Source: Nitrosomonadales bacterium
GTDB taxonomy: Bacteria > Pseudomonadota > Gammaproteobacteria > Burkholderiales > Gallionellaceae
Length of the DNA: 64,000 bases
Direction of reading: 5' to 3'
Assembly: GCA_016721605.1 (NCBI GenBank)
Contig: JADKHS010000010.1
Coordinates: forward strand, 43,177-107,176
Shown: piece after piece, positions 1 through 10,699 of the stretch
How positions within the stretch are numbered: the stretch's first letter is position 1
Layout: every line of letters begins with the position of its first letter
Notes under the pieces: generated by a model
The model's database searches: none
Seen by the model: the letters and a program-made list of their open reading frames with translations, nothing else
What the model was told of the DNA's origin: nothing
Made by a program: the position numbers and the translations under genes

Positions 1-192
1 TTCCACGTTGCATACTCCGCCTTCGATCAAGCCGATATCGCAAGGTCCGCAATGCTTGATGTCGGTAAACGGCGAGCGATTGAACTCGACATGTTCCAGC
101 AAGGCGACCAGTCGTTCATCCATATCAAGAAAGGACATATGGCAGCCGAAGCAACCTGCCAGCGAAGTGGTGGCAATTCTGATTTTACTCAT
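1..192 (-). CDS. hoxY: NAD-reducing hydrogenase small subunit HoxY (5' part only)
   Basis: First 64 codons of the small subunit of a cytoplasmic bidirectional [NiFe] hydrogenase (group 3d); the gene runs off the left edge. The sequence shows LAGCFGCHMSFLD (residues 11-23, Cys14 and Cys17) and HCGPCDIGLIEGG (47-59), the conserved Cys motifs that hold the iron-sulfur cluster in HoxY-type subunits. The ATG overlaps the last 8 bases of hoxU, which suggests translational coupling. In known hox operons hoxH, the NiFe-bearing large subunit, comes next, so it is expected just outside the window (inference). Confidence 0.95.
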   Translation of the reverse strand, partial: MSKIRIATTSLAGCFGCHMSFLDMDERLVALLEHVEFNRSPFTDIKHCGPCDIGLIEGGVCNVE

Positions 193-946
193 CGGGTTGC
201 CTCACTTTTGTCAGGATGGTTTTTTCCAAACCAACCTCGCTGACTTGGTGCAGGTCAAAGGTGCGCTGTCCGATCGGCACTTCATAGCCGTGTTCCTTGA
301 TCAGGATCGCACCTACCGGACAAATGTGTGCCGCCATGTCACTGGTTTCAAGATCGCTATCCACCAGCTTGCCTCTCACTGAATTCACGACCAGATGCGC
401 ATTGATTCCACGTCCTGCAATCGCGAACACGTCCTTGCCATCCACTTCGCGGCTGGCGCGCACGCACAGCTCGCACAGTATGCAACGGTCTCGATCCAGC
501 ATGATGGTCGGATGCGAGGCATCCACTTCGCGGCGCTGAAAGAACTGCGGAAAATGCCCGCCCAGCATTCCCAGATGATAGGCCATTGCCTGCAGCGTGC
601 AGTCGCCGCACTTTTCACAGGATGGGCAGATGTGGTTGCCTTCGATGAACAACATTTGCGTGATGGTCTTGCGCGCCTCGTTCAGCGCCGGCGTATTGTT
701 GCTGATCTGCTGTCCGGCCACGGCGGGCATGGTGCAGGCCGATGCGCTTCTGCTGGCAATATCGACTACACAAAGCTTGCAACTGCCGTGCGGCGTAAGC
801 CCCTGCCGGTGGCACAAATGCGGTATGTAGACACCGGCTGCCAGTGCCGCATCCATGATGGTCTGCCCAGCCAAAAACGGGATCTCCTGCCCGTCAATCG
901 TGATGGTATTTTGAGTGATGGGGTTTTGTTTTGTGTCCGCGCTCAT
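185..946 (-). CDS. hoxU: NAD-reducing hydrogenase diaphorase subunit HoxU
   Basis: 253-residue iron-sulfur subunit that passes electrons between the HoxF flavin site and the hydrogenase dimer; similar to the N-terminal part of complex I NuoG. A 2Fe-2S ferredoxin domain shows Cys45, Cys56, Cys59 and Cys71 (HLCHRQGLTPHGSCKLC). It is followed by a His/Cys cluster motif (NHICPSCEKCGDC) and a ferredoxin-like DRDRCILCELC segment. The start at 946 was chosen because MSADTKQN begins the recognisable protein; the open frame extends upstream but there only shadows hoxF. It lies 10 bp after hoxF and overlaps hoxY by 8 bp, in operon hoxFUY(H). Confidence 0.95.
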   Translation of the reverse strand: MSADTKQNPITQNTITIDGQEIPFLAGQTIMDAALAAGVYIPHLCHRQGLTPHGSCKLCVVDIASRSASACTMPAVAGQQISNNTPALNEARKTITQMLFIEGNHICPSCEKCGDCTLQAMAYHLGMLGGHFPQFFQRREVDASHPTIMLDRDRCILCELCVRASREVDGKDVFAIAGRGINAHLVVNSVRGKLVDSDLETSDMAAHICPVGAILIKEHGYEVPIGQRTFDLHQVSEVGLEKTILTKVRQPDE

Positions 947-956
947 GTTGCCACTC

Positions 957-2768
957 TCATTCAATGTGGGCTGCCGCATCGTCGCGATGGCTGATCTGGC
1001 GCGCATCCTCAAGTGCTGCATCCAGATCGAAATGCGGCTCAAAATCGCGCTGCACCAAGCGTTGCTCGAACACCTGCGGGAAACGCTGCAAACCGTCCAA
1101 AATAGGATTCGCTGCGGTCTGCCCCAGCCCGCAATGCGAGCGGAATTTGACCAGCGTGACGAGGCGCTGCATTTCATCCAGATCATATTGCGTGCCGTGA
1201 CCACCGGCGATTTTATCCAAACCGTTTTTGAGAAGCACAGTACCGACCCGACACGGGGTGCAAAAACCGCAACTCTCATGGGCGAAAAAGTGCGCAAAAT
1301 TGACTATGACCGCGAGCAAATCCCGTGCCTGACTAAAAACCATTAGCGAACCACCCGTGGGCAAATCACCGAAATCAAGCCTGCGATCGAATTCCGCACT
1401 GCCTATCAACATCCCGGAAGGTCCGCCAACTTGTACCGCTTGGGCGTCTTTAGCCCCGCAATCGTTCAGCACCTGCCGGATAGTGACACCGAACGGATAT
1501 TCATAAATTCCCGGTGCAGCACAGTCACCGCTGATGCTCAGAATCTTGCTGCCAGCCGACTTCTCGGTACCCACTGCCCTGAACCAGGCACTGCCGCGCA
1601 GCACAATATGGGCGGCCGCGATAAACGTCTCGACATTGTTGACGACAGTAGGTTGACCAAGATAGCCATGTGTCACCGGGAATGGAGGACGCACCCGCGG
1701 AATACCGCGTTTGCCTTCCAGTGATTCTATCAGCGCCGATTCCTCGCCGCAGATGTAGGCGCCTGCGCCCACCACGATGCCGATGTCGAAACTGAATCCA
1801 GGCTGACCGAGGATGTCGACACCCAGCAAACCCAGTTCGCGGCGGCGCACCAATACCGATTGCAGATGCGGCAGCAGGTAGCGGTACTCACCGCGCAGAT
1901 AGAGATAGCCCTGATTTGCCCCGACCGCAAAGGCACACACAGCCATGCCCTCGAACAAACTATCTGCATAGCTGTGCAATAACACGCGGTCCTTGAAGGT
2001 GCCGGGTTCGCCTTCATCGGCATTGCATACAACGTAGTGCGCGGCACCCTGCGCTTCGCGGCAGAACTGCCACTTCATGCCGGTACTGAACCCCGCACCA
2101 CCCCGGCCGCGCAAACCCGACTGGATGATTGCGCTCAACGTGTCGGCAGCGCCAAGCGCGAGCATCGCGCGCAAACCCGTACCCGCTGTAAGATCATCTT
2201 TGAGCAACAAGCCGCTGACACGAATATTGTCGTCGACCTGGAACCACCCGGCTGGCCAATCCTCCAGCAGCGTCTCTGCCTCAACCAAAGCGGCGATGCG
2301 GGCTATCATGGCGGCATCCAAACTGACGATCGGCATGCCGTTAACCAGCAATGCCGCGCCATGGTCGCACATGCCGATGCAGGAAGTCTGGCCCATGCTG
2401 ACCAGCCCATCGCCGCGCGTATTGCCGGCAACAATGCCGAGCTGCTGGCCGAGCAGAGCCATCAGATCCACGCCCCCGGCCAAATAGCCGCAACTGGTGC
2501 AGTTGCTGAACAGAATATCGTATCGTCCGCGTGGAATTTTGTGAAAGAAGGAATAAAACTCGACCACCGCATCCACTTGGCTGGTCGGCAGGTCAAGATG
2601 TGCGGCAACTTCGCGAACAGCTTCATCGGAAATATGCAAACACTGTTGTTGCAGTGCATACAACACGTGCAACAAGTGCGGTGATTCCTTATAGGCTTTA
2701 GCAATAATCGGACGAATCAAACCGGTCGTACCCGCAGTGTTCGAATCCGCGTCCGAAACATTCTTCAA
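957..2768 (-). CDS. hoxF: NAD-reducing hydrogenase diaphorase subunit HoxF
   Basis: 603-residue NAD- and FMN-binding subunit, the usual HoxF length. Residues 1-170 are NuoE-like with a 2Fe-2S site (Cys90, Cys93, Cys130, Cys134). Residues from about 190 are NuoF-like with the nucleotide motif GRGGAGFSTGMKW (221-233), DEGEPGTFKD (251-260), AYICGEESALIESLEG and the 4Fe-4S motif SCGFCTPCRVG. The start codon appears to be TTG at 2768, with AGGG 8-10 bases upstream. First gene of hoxFUY(H). It catalyses reversible NAD+/NADH exchange coupled to H2 oxidation or evolution. The maturation genes hypC, hypD and hypE are elsewhere in this window. Confidence 0.95.
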   Translation of the reverse strand: MKNVSDADSNTAGTTGLIRPIIAKAYKESPHLLHVLYALQQQCLHISDEAVREVAAHLDLPTSQVDAVVEFYSFFHKIPRGRYDILFSNCTSCGYLAGGVDLMALLGQQLGIVAGNTRGDGLVSMGQTSCIGMCDHGAALLVNGMPIVSLDAAMIARIAALVEAETLLEDWPAGWFQVDDNIRVSGLLLKDDLTAGTGLRAMLALGAADTLSAIIQSGLRGRGGAGFSTGMKWQFCREAQGAAHYVVCNADEGEPGTFKDRVLLHSYADSLFEGMAVCAFAVGANQGYLYLRGEYRYLLPHLQSVLVRRRELGLLGVDILGQPGFSFDIGIVVGAGAYICGEESALIESLEGKRGIPRVRPPFPVTHGYLGQPTVVNNVETFIAAAHIVLRGSAWFRAVGTEKSAGSKILSISGDCAAPGIYEYPFGVTIRQVLNDCGAKDAQAVQVGGPSGMLIGSAEFDRRLDFGDLPTGGSLMVFSQARDLLAVIVNFAHFFAHESCGFCTPCRVGTVLLKNGLDKIAGGHGTQYDLDEMQRLVTLVKFRSHCGLGQTAANPILDGLQRFPQVFEQRLVQRDFEPHFDLDAALEDARQISHRDDAAAHIE

Positions 2769-2796
2769 GATGGCACCCTATTGTTTGCTCTACTGT

Positions 2797-2825
2797 TATA
2801 AAGAATACTTTGTTGGCTGACTCAA
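2797..2825 (-). promoter_or_regulatory. candidate sigma70-type promoter of the hox operon
   Basis: Reading the minus strand, TTGAGT (2825-2820) is followed after 17 bases by TTATAA (2802-2797), about 29 bases upstream of the proposed hoxF TTG. This is a motif match only; no operator was recognised. The 99-bp gap to the upstream mscS gene is enough for a promoter. Confidence 0.35.
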
Positions 2826-2867
2826 CTCAATAAAATATTTATGGGCTAGCTATTCAACCAACCAATG

Positions 2868-4139
2868 TCAGACGGAGGGTTTCCCGCTAATAATGCGGAC
2901 ATCCCGCTGCGGATAGGGAATTTCTATGCCTGATGCCTGGAATTTACGCCAAATTTCCATATTGATATCAGAGCGCAGGTTCAGCTGCCCCTCTTCGGGA
3001 TCGCTAATCCAGACACCCATTTCCAAATCGATACCGTTGTCACTGAATGACTTGAGATAAACCTTTGTTTCAGGGTCGGCCAGTACCCTGGGTTGATTCT
3101 CTGCTGCCTGTTTCATAATTTCCATAGCAAGGTGCAAATCGCTCTGGTAGCTGATCTGTATAGTAATGCCGACGCGTATTTGGCGGTTAGTGAAAGAATG
3201 ATTGATAACCGTAGAGGTGATCAGAATTTCGTTTGGGATAATTGCTTCGGTGCCGTCATTATTTTCCAATACCACGTAACGGGTGGTTAATTGTGAAACC
3301 TTGCCGAAACGGCCATCCACCGTCAAGACATCGCCCGGATGGATAGAACGGTCCAGCAGGATGATGAATCCGCTCACGTAATTGCTGGCAATTTTCTGCA
3401 AACCGAAACCTATGCCTACACCCAAGGCCCCACCGAATACGGAAAGCACGGTAATGTCGATGCCGGCCAAAGGTAACGCGATCAAAACACCAACTACGAC
3501 CAGGCAAGCGCGGATCAGCTTGGATAACACCACGCGCAAATTCATGTCCAGATTTTCTGTGGCCATTACCTTATGTTCAAAGGTCTTACCGAGCCACATC
3601 GCCACAAGCATGGTGACAAAAATTGAAAGAATGCCACTCAGAACAAGGAGTAATGAAATTCGCTGTTTGCCGACGTGAAAGCCGAAGTGATCCATTGCAT
3701 CAATGACTTCAGGGAGATACCCCGTGAGGTATAGGGCGAACCCAACCCAAATTATCATCGCAATGAATTGTTCGGAGCTTTGGAGCCAACTGCTTGACAC
3801 AAAGACTTGGCGGATGATGTATACGACTAGGCGAATCAGCATCAATGCAGACAGGAGGGGCACAACAATATTCAGAATATTGATGGAATGCCAGTTTTTG
3901 AGTACGGCTCTTCCGATCAGCACTATCAATAATGCCACCAACGGAAAAGCGACCCGGGATATGCCACCTAAACCGATTTTCGACACCCATTCTGATTTAG
4001 AAAGTCGACCCAACAACAAGTGGTTTATTCCCCAGGCAAGTACGAAGCTCAGTGCCAGCAGAGCTATCTGCCAAAGAATTGCGGTTTGCTCCAGATCGGA
4101 AAAAAAATCAATGAGCAGATTGTGGGTAGAACTGGACAT
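2868..4139 (-). CDS. MscS-family mechanosensitive ion channel
   Basis: 423-residue inner-membrane protein. It has several hydrophobic segments in the first ~210 residues, followed by the MscS pore-lining and beta-domain region (FGGALGVGIGFGLQKIASNYVSG, then a stretch around LDRSIHPGDVLTVDGRFGKV) and a cytoplasmic alpha/beta tail ending in YPQRDVRI. The glycine/alanine-rich pore helix and the following beta-domain are diagnostic of the family. The role is tension-gated release of solutes on osmotic downshift. Its length and extra N-terminal helices make it larger than E. coli MscS (286 aa). It is upstream of hoxF on the same strand but separated by 99 bp with a candidate promoter, so probably an independent unit. 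Confidence 0.9.
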   Translation of the reverse strand: MSSSTHNLLIDFFSDLEQTAILWQIALLALSFVLAWGINHLLLGRLSKSEWVSKIGLGGISRVAFPLVALLIVLIGRAVLKNWHSINILNIVVPLLSALMLIRLVVYIIRQVFVSSSWLQSSEQFIAMIIWVGFALYLTGYLPEVIDAMDHFGFHVGKQRISLLLVLSGILSIFVTMLVAMWLGKTFEHKVMATENLDMNLRVVLSKLIRACLVVVGVLIALPLAGIDITVLSVFGGALGVGIGFGLQKIASNYVSGFIILLDRSIHPGDVLTVDGRFGKVSQLTTRYVVLENNDGTEAIIPNEILITSTVINHSFTNRQIRVGITIQISYQSDLHLAMEIMKQAAENQPRVLADPETKVYLKSFSDNGIDLEMGVWISDPEEGQLNLRSDINMEIWRKFQASGIEIPYPQRDVRIISGKPSV

Positions 4140-4473
4140 GTGCCGAATTCAGTATCAGGTAAACGGCTTGAATTTTAGCATGTGCAGGGTGATGAAATTA
4201 AACAACATAAATCGGAAAGTGTCTTATGTGGCTGGTAGTTACGCGCCAGAATCAGCCAGGGAAGTGCGCGTAGCAGACGTTATTGGTATCTTTGATAATT
4301 ATTGATTCGGCCAGATTATGTTTGAAATCTGTTCGCCTTGAGCCAGCCAGCGGAAATGATCTCCCCGTATAATAATAAACACCTTCCATTTTGTCGGTGT
4401 GCGTGTGGCAGTATTGGGGGATGCGAAATTTACCGTGATATGAATTCATTAATTAAATTTTAAAAAAATAATT
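4140..4473. other. intergenic region between divergent mscS and yajD-like genes
   Basis: 334-bp AT-rich spacer. It should hold the promoters of both divergent neighbours. TATAAT occurs at about 4370 but without a convincing -35 partner. A 65-codon minus-strand open frame here has no recognisable features and was not called. Confidence 0.5.
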
Positions 4474-4827
4474 ATGACTATAAAAAATAGTAAGTTAGAC
4501 AAACTTGTGCTGGATGCACGCCAAAACGCAGAAAAGCGCGCGCTGGGATATCGGGAGCAAGCACTTAAGATGTATCCGTGGGTTTGCGGTCGCTGTGCCC
4601 GTACCTTCACCCGTGAAAATCTTCAGTTATTAGAAGTCCATCACAAAAACAATAACCATGACCATAATCCCCCGGATGGTAGCAACTGGGAGCTTTTGTG
4701 TACCTATTGCCACGAAAATGAGCACTCCCGGGTTAAAGACTCAGCGGGCCGTTCCGATGGTAAGCCCTCCGAATCCGTGGCCACGTTTAATCCTTTCGCC
4801 GACCTTAAAAATATTTTGAAAAAATAA
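4474..4827 (+). CDS. yajD: HNH nuclease family protein (YajD-like)
   Basis: 117-residue small protein with the YajD arrangement: a CGRCARTF zinc knuckle at about 38-45, LLEVHHKNNNHDHNPPDGSNW with the HNH histidines at about 56-76, and LLCTYCHENEH with the second CxxC and final His. The tail ends FADLKNILKK as in E. coli YajD-like proteins. The family is predicted to be a metal-dependent nuclease; its cellular role is unknown. No clear Shine-Dalgarno precedes the ATG (the leader is A/T only). Confidence 0.85.
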   Translation: MTIKNSKLDKLVLDARQNAEKRALGYREQALKMYPWVCGRCARTFTRENLQLLEVHHKNNNHDHNPPDGSNWELLCTYCHENEHSRVKDSAGRSDGKPSESVATFNPFADLKNILKK

Positions 4828-4866
4828 TATATGGCATCCCATACGGGGGAGCCATAGCAAAATTTT

Positions 4867-7800
4867 TCAAGTTTCGGCATTCGAAACTGATATTGCTTGA
4901 TGCTTACGTTCAGCGGCAAGCAACATATACATACCAGGTACAACAAACAGGGTAAACAATGTGCCTATCGATAAGCCGCTGGCGATCACTAGACCCATAT
5001 TAACGCGGCTCACTGCACCGGCACCGCTGGCTGTGATAAGCGGCACAACGCCCAGTACCATGGCGGCAGTTGTCATTAGTATCGGACGCAAACGTAAACC
5101 AGCCGCTTTCTCAATGGCATCGCGCTTGCTTAATCCAATTTTTTGCAAATTATTGGCAAACTCAACAATCAAAATACCGTGTTTTGAGACGAGGGCAATG
5201 AGTGTTACCAAGCCAACTTCAGTGTAAATATTAAGCTTGGTGTGTCCAATGCCAAGATTGATAAAAATCAATGCGCCTGCTATAGACATGGGCACAGAAA
5301 CTAAAATGATAACCGGGTCGCGGAAGCTTTCAAATTGAGCCGCAAGTGCCAGAAAAATAATAACGATAGCAAAGAAAAAGGTAAGTAACAGTCCACCCGA
5401 TTCTTGTATAAATTGTCGTGAGGGCCCTGAGTAGTCATAGCCGTATCCGGCAGGTAAGGTTTCCTGCGCTAAAGTTTTAAGCCTTTCCAGTGCCTGGCCT
5501 TGCGAGATCGTAGGGAAAGCCACCCCCTGTATGGTCGCCATATTTTGTTGCTGAAAGTGATTGATGGTTTCCGGTTCAGTACTGCTTTTAAGATGGGCTA
5601 CTGTTGACAGGGGCACCATCTGCCCGCTTGCGGTACGGAGATAATAGTGTTTGAGCTGATCTGTATTAAGGCGGAAACGCTGTGCTACCTGGGGAATAAC
5701 TTTATAAGATCGACCCTCAAGCTCGAAATAGTTCACATATCCCCCGCCTAGCATGGCAGACAGGCCAGAGCCTATGTCTTGCATATTTAGCCCGAGCTGT
5801 GACGCCATATTGCGGTCAATCACTACCGTAGTTTGGGGTAAGTCAATGCGCAAATCCGATTGTATGAAAAATAAATTCGCCCGTTTTCTCCGCGTCTTGC
5901 AAAAATTTTTGTGACACGTCATAGAGTTTGGCGAATGGTTCTGTAGTGGTAATTACAAATTGTATTGGCAAGCCCCGTGCACCAGGCAGCGGGGGTGGCT
6001 GGAAAAGCGCATTTTGCGTGCCTGCGATTTTCCCCAATTCTTGCTGTATTTCGGGTTGTAGCTGAATCGAGGTTTTAGCGCGTTCATTCCAGGGCTTGAG
6101 CACCATACCGGTGATAACCTGTGTCGGCATATTTAGCTGGAATGTGTGATCTGTTTCCGTGTGATCCTTAAAAATTTTCTGAATCTGCTCGCCATATATT
6201 TCCCGTTGTTGTAGCGTCGCATCAGGCGCGTTAAAAGAAGCTGCAATCAGCACACCTTGGTCTTCCTGTGGCGCGAGTTCAGACATCGAGGTGGTGTACA
6301 GAAAATAAATTCCACCCATTACCACCAACGCGAATATGGCTATTACCGTGACGAAGTTGAGTGTACCGTGCAGGGTTTTTTCATAACGGATGTGTAAACG
6401 TTCAAATTGTTTATCCAGCCATATTTCCAAACGGTCTTGCCAGTTGCCGCCCTCGCGTTTAGGTGAACGCAGAAGCCGCGAACACATCATAGGCGAAAGT
6501 GTCAGCGCTATCACGGCTGACATCGTTACTGCACCCACCAAAGTAAAAGCAAACTCGGTAAACAACGCGCCAGTAAGGCCACTCATAAAACCGATCGGCA
6601 CATATACCGCGACCAGCACGATGGTCATCGCAATAATAGGATTAGCCAGCTCACGTGCCGCTTTTAGAGCTGATTCGAAAGGCGATAATCCTTCTTCCAA
6701 ATGGCGGCTGACGTTTTCCACTACGATGATGGCATCGTCTACGACTAGCCCGATGGCAAGTACGAGAGCCAAGAGCGTAAGCAGGTTGATGGAATAACCC
6801 AAGGCCAGCATCACTGAGAAAGTGCCTACCAGTGAAAGTGGTATCGCAACCACCGGAATCAGCACCGAGCGCAGGGAGCCCAAGAAAATAAATACCACTG
6901 CAGTGACAATGAGGACGGCTTCCACAAGCGTTTTCACGACCTCGTTAATCGACGAATTGACGAATTTGGTCGAGTCATAAACGATATTGCTATTCAAACC
7001 CAGCGGTAGTTGTGCCTGAATTTCAGGCATAACTTTGCGTACCCGAGCGATTACATCCAGCAAATTTGCGCCTGGCGCAACCTGAATACCCGCTTAAACC
7101 GCTTTTTTACCGTCAAAAGATACGCTGCTGTCATAGTCATCAGCGCCCAAAGTAACATTCGCTACGTCTGCCAAGCGCACGACTGAATTGCCTTGTTGTT
7201 TGATTATCATCTGCTTAAATTCATCTACTGAATGCAATGCGGTAGATGCGTTCAGGTTAATCTGCACCATTTGCCCTTTGGATTGGCCGCTGGATGAAAG
7301 AAAATTGTTGGCGGCCAAAAGGGCATATACATCAGCAGCGGTAAGACCAACTGCGGCGAGTTTTTGTGGATCAAGCCATGCCCGTAGGGCGAAGTTTTTT
7401 GCACCCAGTAATTCGGCAACTTGCACGCCTTCAATCGCTTGTAGCCTGGGTTGTACGGAGCGCACAAGATAGTCAGTGACTTGATTCGGTTGGAGAACAT
7501 CGCTGTAAAAACCGATGTACATCGCATCGATGGTCTGCCCGATACTGACCGAGAGTGTGGGTTTTTGCGCCTGTGGCGGCAATTGATTAAGCACTGCATT
7601 AACTTTGGTGTTAATTTCAGAAGGCCTTGCTTGGGTCATAATTTAACCGAAGATTGGCACTAATAGTGCTGACTCCCTGGGTGCTGCTGGAGGTCATGTA
7701 ATCAATACCGTTGGCCTGTGCTACGGCATTTTCCAGCGGAGTGGTGATGAAGCTAGCCACTAGATTGGCATCAGCGCCCGGATACGCAGTGTTGACCGTA

Positions 7801-7961
7801 ACTACCGCGTTCTGGGTATAAGGATATTGCAGTACCGGCAATGAAGCCAATGAGCGTAAGCCCAGAACCAGTATTACCAGGCTAATGACGGTTGCCAGTA
7901 CTGGGCGTTCGACGAAAATGTCAGTAAATTTTCTCATCACGGCTCCAGCAGTGCTGTTCAT
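4867..7961 (-). pseudogene. RND multidrug efflux pump, AcrB/MexB type (interrupted)
   Basis: The full 3.1-kb span encodes about 1030 residues of an inner-membrane proton-driven efflux pump, the normal length, but it is split. The N-terminus starts at 7961 with ATG (FTDIFVERPVLATV). One extra C near 7625 shifts the frame, an in-frame TAA lies at 7094-7096 (GKKAV-stop-AGIQVAPGAN), and an extra T in a T-run near 5890 shifts it again (between TGEFIF and IQSDLRI). Transmembrane and docking segments are otherwise well conserved through to the end at 4867. The two indels look like homopolymer errors; the stop codon does not. The start overlaps the fusion-protein stop (ATGA). Either a decaying gene or a sequence-error composite. 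Confidence 0.85.
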
Positions 7962-8907
7962 TCGTCTTTTACCTCAGGATTGGGATGATTAGACGGTTGC
8001 ACGCTATTATTTACGATTACCGGAGTGCCATTGCGTAGCTTGTTGACCCGAAGTGACCACAATTTCACCCATTTGCAGACCGCTCAGCACTGCCACCTGA
8101 TCGCCACGTGTCAAGCCGGTCGTAACAAAAGCTGCGCGGCCACCAGTTTAGGCTTGCCATCTGTTCCTTTTCCTTCACTTTTCACAATAAACACGGTGCT
8201 GCCATAGGGGTTATAAGCAATGGCTGAATTTGGCACGGTGACGTACTGTTTTTCTTCCCCTCTCTTCACCCGCGCCGTTGCGAATAATCCGGGTAGCAAT
8301 TCACCTTTTGGATTGGCAAGACTTGCCCGTACTTTAAGATTACGTGTTGATATATCCACCTGTGGCTCAATCGCGGAAATGGTGCCGGTGAAAACCTTGT
8401 TTGGAAATGCATTGGTTTGTACGGTGACGTTATCGCCAACATGGACTAAATCAATTTGAGCCTGTGGTACCGTAAAGTCCAGATACATAGGATCAAGTTT
8501 TTGCAGATTCACCAGGGTAGTGCCTGGCGCCAAATATTGACCAAGGTCTACTTGACGTATACCGAGCTGGCCAGCAAAGGGGGCGTGGATACTTTTCTGT
8601 GCAATGATGGATTCTTGCATCGTTACCTGAGCTAAAGCACTTTTTAAATTGGCCGCAGCAATATCGACCGCAGCTTGGCTAACCGCTTGTATTTTAAGTT
8701 GGGCAAGATCGCGGTCATAATTCTGTTTGGCGAGCCGGGCGGCAGCCTTGAGCTGTTCCAGCTGGGCTTTAAGTGGCGCGGCATTTAGCTCTAATATCAG
8801 CTGCCCCGCTTTTACCATTGCTCCAGAATCAAAGTGTATGGCTGTGACTATGCCGCTGACCTCGGCTGCAACATGATGACCATGCGTTTGGTCGTTCCGT
8901 TAGTCAT
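7958..8907 (-). pseudogene. RND efflux periplasmic adaptor (membrane fusion protein), damaged
   Basis: MexA/AcrA-type adaptor linking the pump to the outer-membrane channel. The gene starts at 8907 (GGAG 7 bases upstream) with TNGTTKRMVIM, but then jumps directly to HHVAAEVSGIVTAIHF in another frame. About 60 residues of the usual N-terminal signal/anchor and first beta segment are missing. The lipoyl/hairpin and barrel parts are clear from 8818 to 8111. Two more frame changes near 8110 and 8055 are needed to reach the natural end (NPEVKDE, TGA at 7960-7958), which overlaps the pump ATG. The N-terminal loss is a real deletion in this sequence, not a homopolymer slip. Confidence 0.8.
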
Positions 8908-8922
8908 GAAAATACTCCATGC

Positions 8923-10526
8923 TCAATTTGGGTTCCCAAGGTGACGCACAAAATTTGTGTGCCCGGTATTCTGCAATGCTAATTCAGTACGCTGTGGCAG
9001 GAGCGCCGTCTCTTTTTTTGACGCGGTAGCCCAACCACCGCCCATAGCTTGATAAAGCGCTGCGGTATCAGTTAAACGCTGAACTTGTGCGGCAATTAAG
9101 TTGATCTGGGTTTGTTGTACCTGTTGCTGCGCGGTAAGCAGCTGCAAATAACTCACGCTTCCTAATAAAAATTGTTGTTGGATAAGATTCAGCGACGCTT
9201 GCGCCGAAGCATCCGCAGCAGCTTGCGCTTGCAATATTTGTGCCTCGTTGTCCAGTGTACGCAGAACGTCAGCAACATTGCGAAAGCTTGCAGCACGGTT
9301 TGGCGATAGTTAGCCGTGGCCGCACTAACCCCCGCTTTTGCTGACTTAACCCCGGCTTTGAGGCCAGCATTAAACAATGGCTGCGCTATTTGGCCTACCA
9401 AGCTCCAAACCATTGATCCGGCTCCGAATAAGCTGGATGCGGCAAGTGCCTGCGAGTTCAGGTTAGACGATAAGTTAATTTGCGGATAGGCAGTGGACAT
9501 GGCTACGCCATATTGTGCATTCGCTACATGCAACAAAGCCTCAGACGCTTGAATGTCAGGTCGCTGACGCACTAATTCTGAAGGTACGACAAGAGGAATA
9601 TCTGTCGGCAGATTAAAATCCGCTAAAGTAAATTTTGGTATTTGCGCCGCACCGGGTAATTGGCCCACCAACACAGCAAGTAAGTTATTTGCTTTCTCAA
9701 GATTGTTGCGCAAGAGCGGAATGCTAGCGCGGGTTTGCTCTACTTGGGTAAGCAAAGTAAATTCATCACTGCGGGGCACAGCGCCCAGTTTGAAGCGTTG
9801 CCTCGCAATATCTAACTGTTTATTTTGCGCCGCCAAAATGGCCACAGTGGCATCAATCTGTGCGGCAAATTGTGCCTGTGACATTGCCGTTGTCGTGATA
9901 TTGGCAGCAAGCGTCAGCCGCGCACCTTCAAGCTGGTAACGTTGATAATCAGCCTGCGCGGCAAAAGATTCGAGCGAGCGCCGGTTACCACCGAAAAGAT
10001 CGAGGTTATAACTAACCGTTACGCCCGCGTTATACAAATCGAATATTCGGCTGCCGCCCGGCTGGCCAAAAATTGAAGGATTGAATTTTTGTCGCTGTCC
10101 ATCCAGCTTGCTGTTTACCTTGGGATACTGCAAAGAACCCACTTGCGCAGCATAGGTTTGTTGTGCTTGCAGCAGCGTAGCTTGCGCCGCGTCTAATGTT
10201 GGACTGGCGCTTAAGGCTTGGTCGATGAGCGTATTAAGTTTGGCCGAGCCAAAATTTCGCCACCAATCCGCTGGTACATCTTTGCCAGCCACGAAACGTT
10301 GCGCTTCGCCAAAGGGGCCTAATGCCGTTGCGGTTTGTTCGGGTAATTTTTGTGTGGTGTAGCTTGTTACAGCGGGCGGGTCAGGTTGCTTAAAATCAGG
10401 CCCTACACTCGCGCAACCAAACAGCGATAGTGTAGCTCCCAATAGCAACCCTGCGGTTAGCCGTGAAATAAACCTTATAAAGGCGGGACAGCCCTTTATA
10501 TATAAATTTTTAATTTTAAATTGCAA
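8923..10526 (-). pseudogene. RND efflux outer-membrane factor (NodT/OprM-type lipoprotein), frameshifted
   Basis: Outer-membrane channel of the tripartite pump. The N-terminus carries a hydrophobic signal and lipobox (LSLFGCASVGPDF, about residues 34-46). Two repeats of long helices follow (e.g. SPTLDAAQATLLQAQQTY and VRQRPDIQASEALL). A single missing A near 9278 shifts the frame after VLQAFA; the remainder, 103 residues, reads on to 8923 (VSYLQLLTAQQQ). Restored length is about 530 aa. The start is uncertain: the first codon of the open frame is TTG at 10526 with no good ribosome site. It is 5' in the operon: outer-membrane factor, adaptor, pump. Confidence 0.85.
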
Positions 10527-10699
10527 ACCTGGAACAGTTGTTGTTATTGGATTTTAATAATAACAGATTTTGGAAACCATTCAGATTGTCGGTTTTTCCC
10601 CGCATAAACGACCAAGGAATTGACCTGTTTTACCGCACTCCAGCTTCGAGGCGTTATGGAATACGCTCTTCCAAACGACATAAAGTGCCATAAATTTGC

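Noticed and set aside
947..1297. N-terminal extension of the hoxU frame
   Set aside because: This part is the shadow of hoxF; HoxU homology begins at the ATG at 946.
3703..4305. 200-codon plus-strand open frame
   Set aside because: Antisense to mscS; no domain and unlikely composition.
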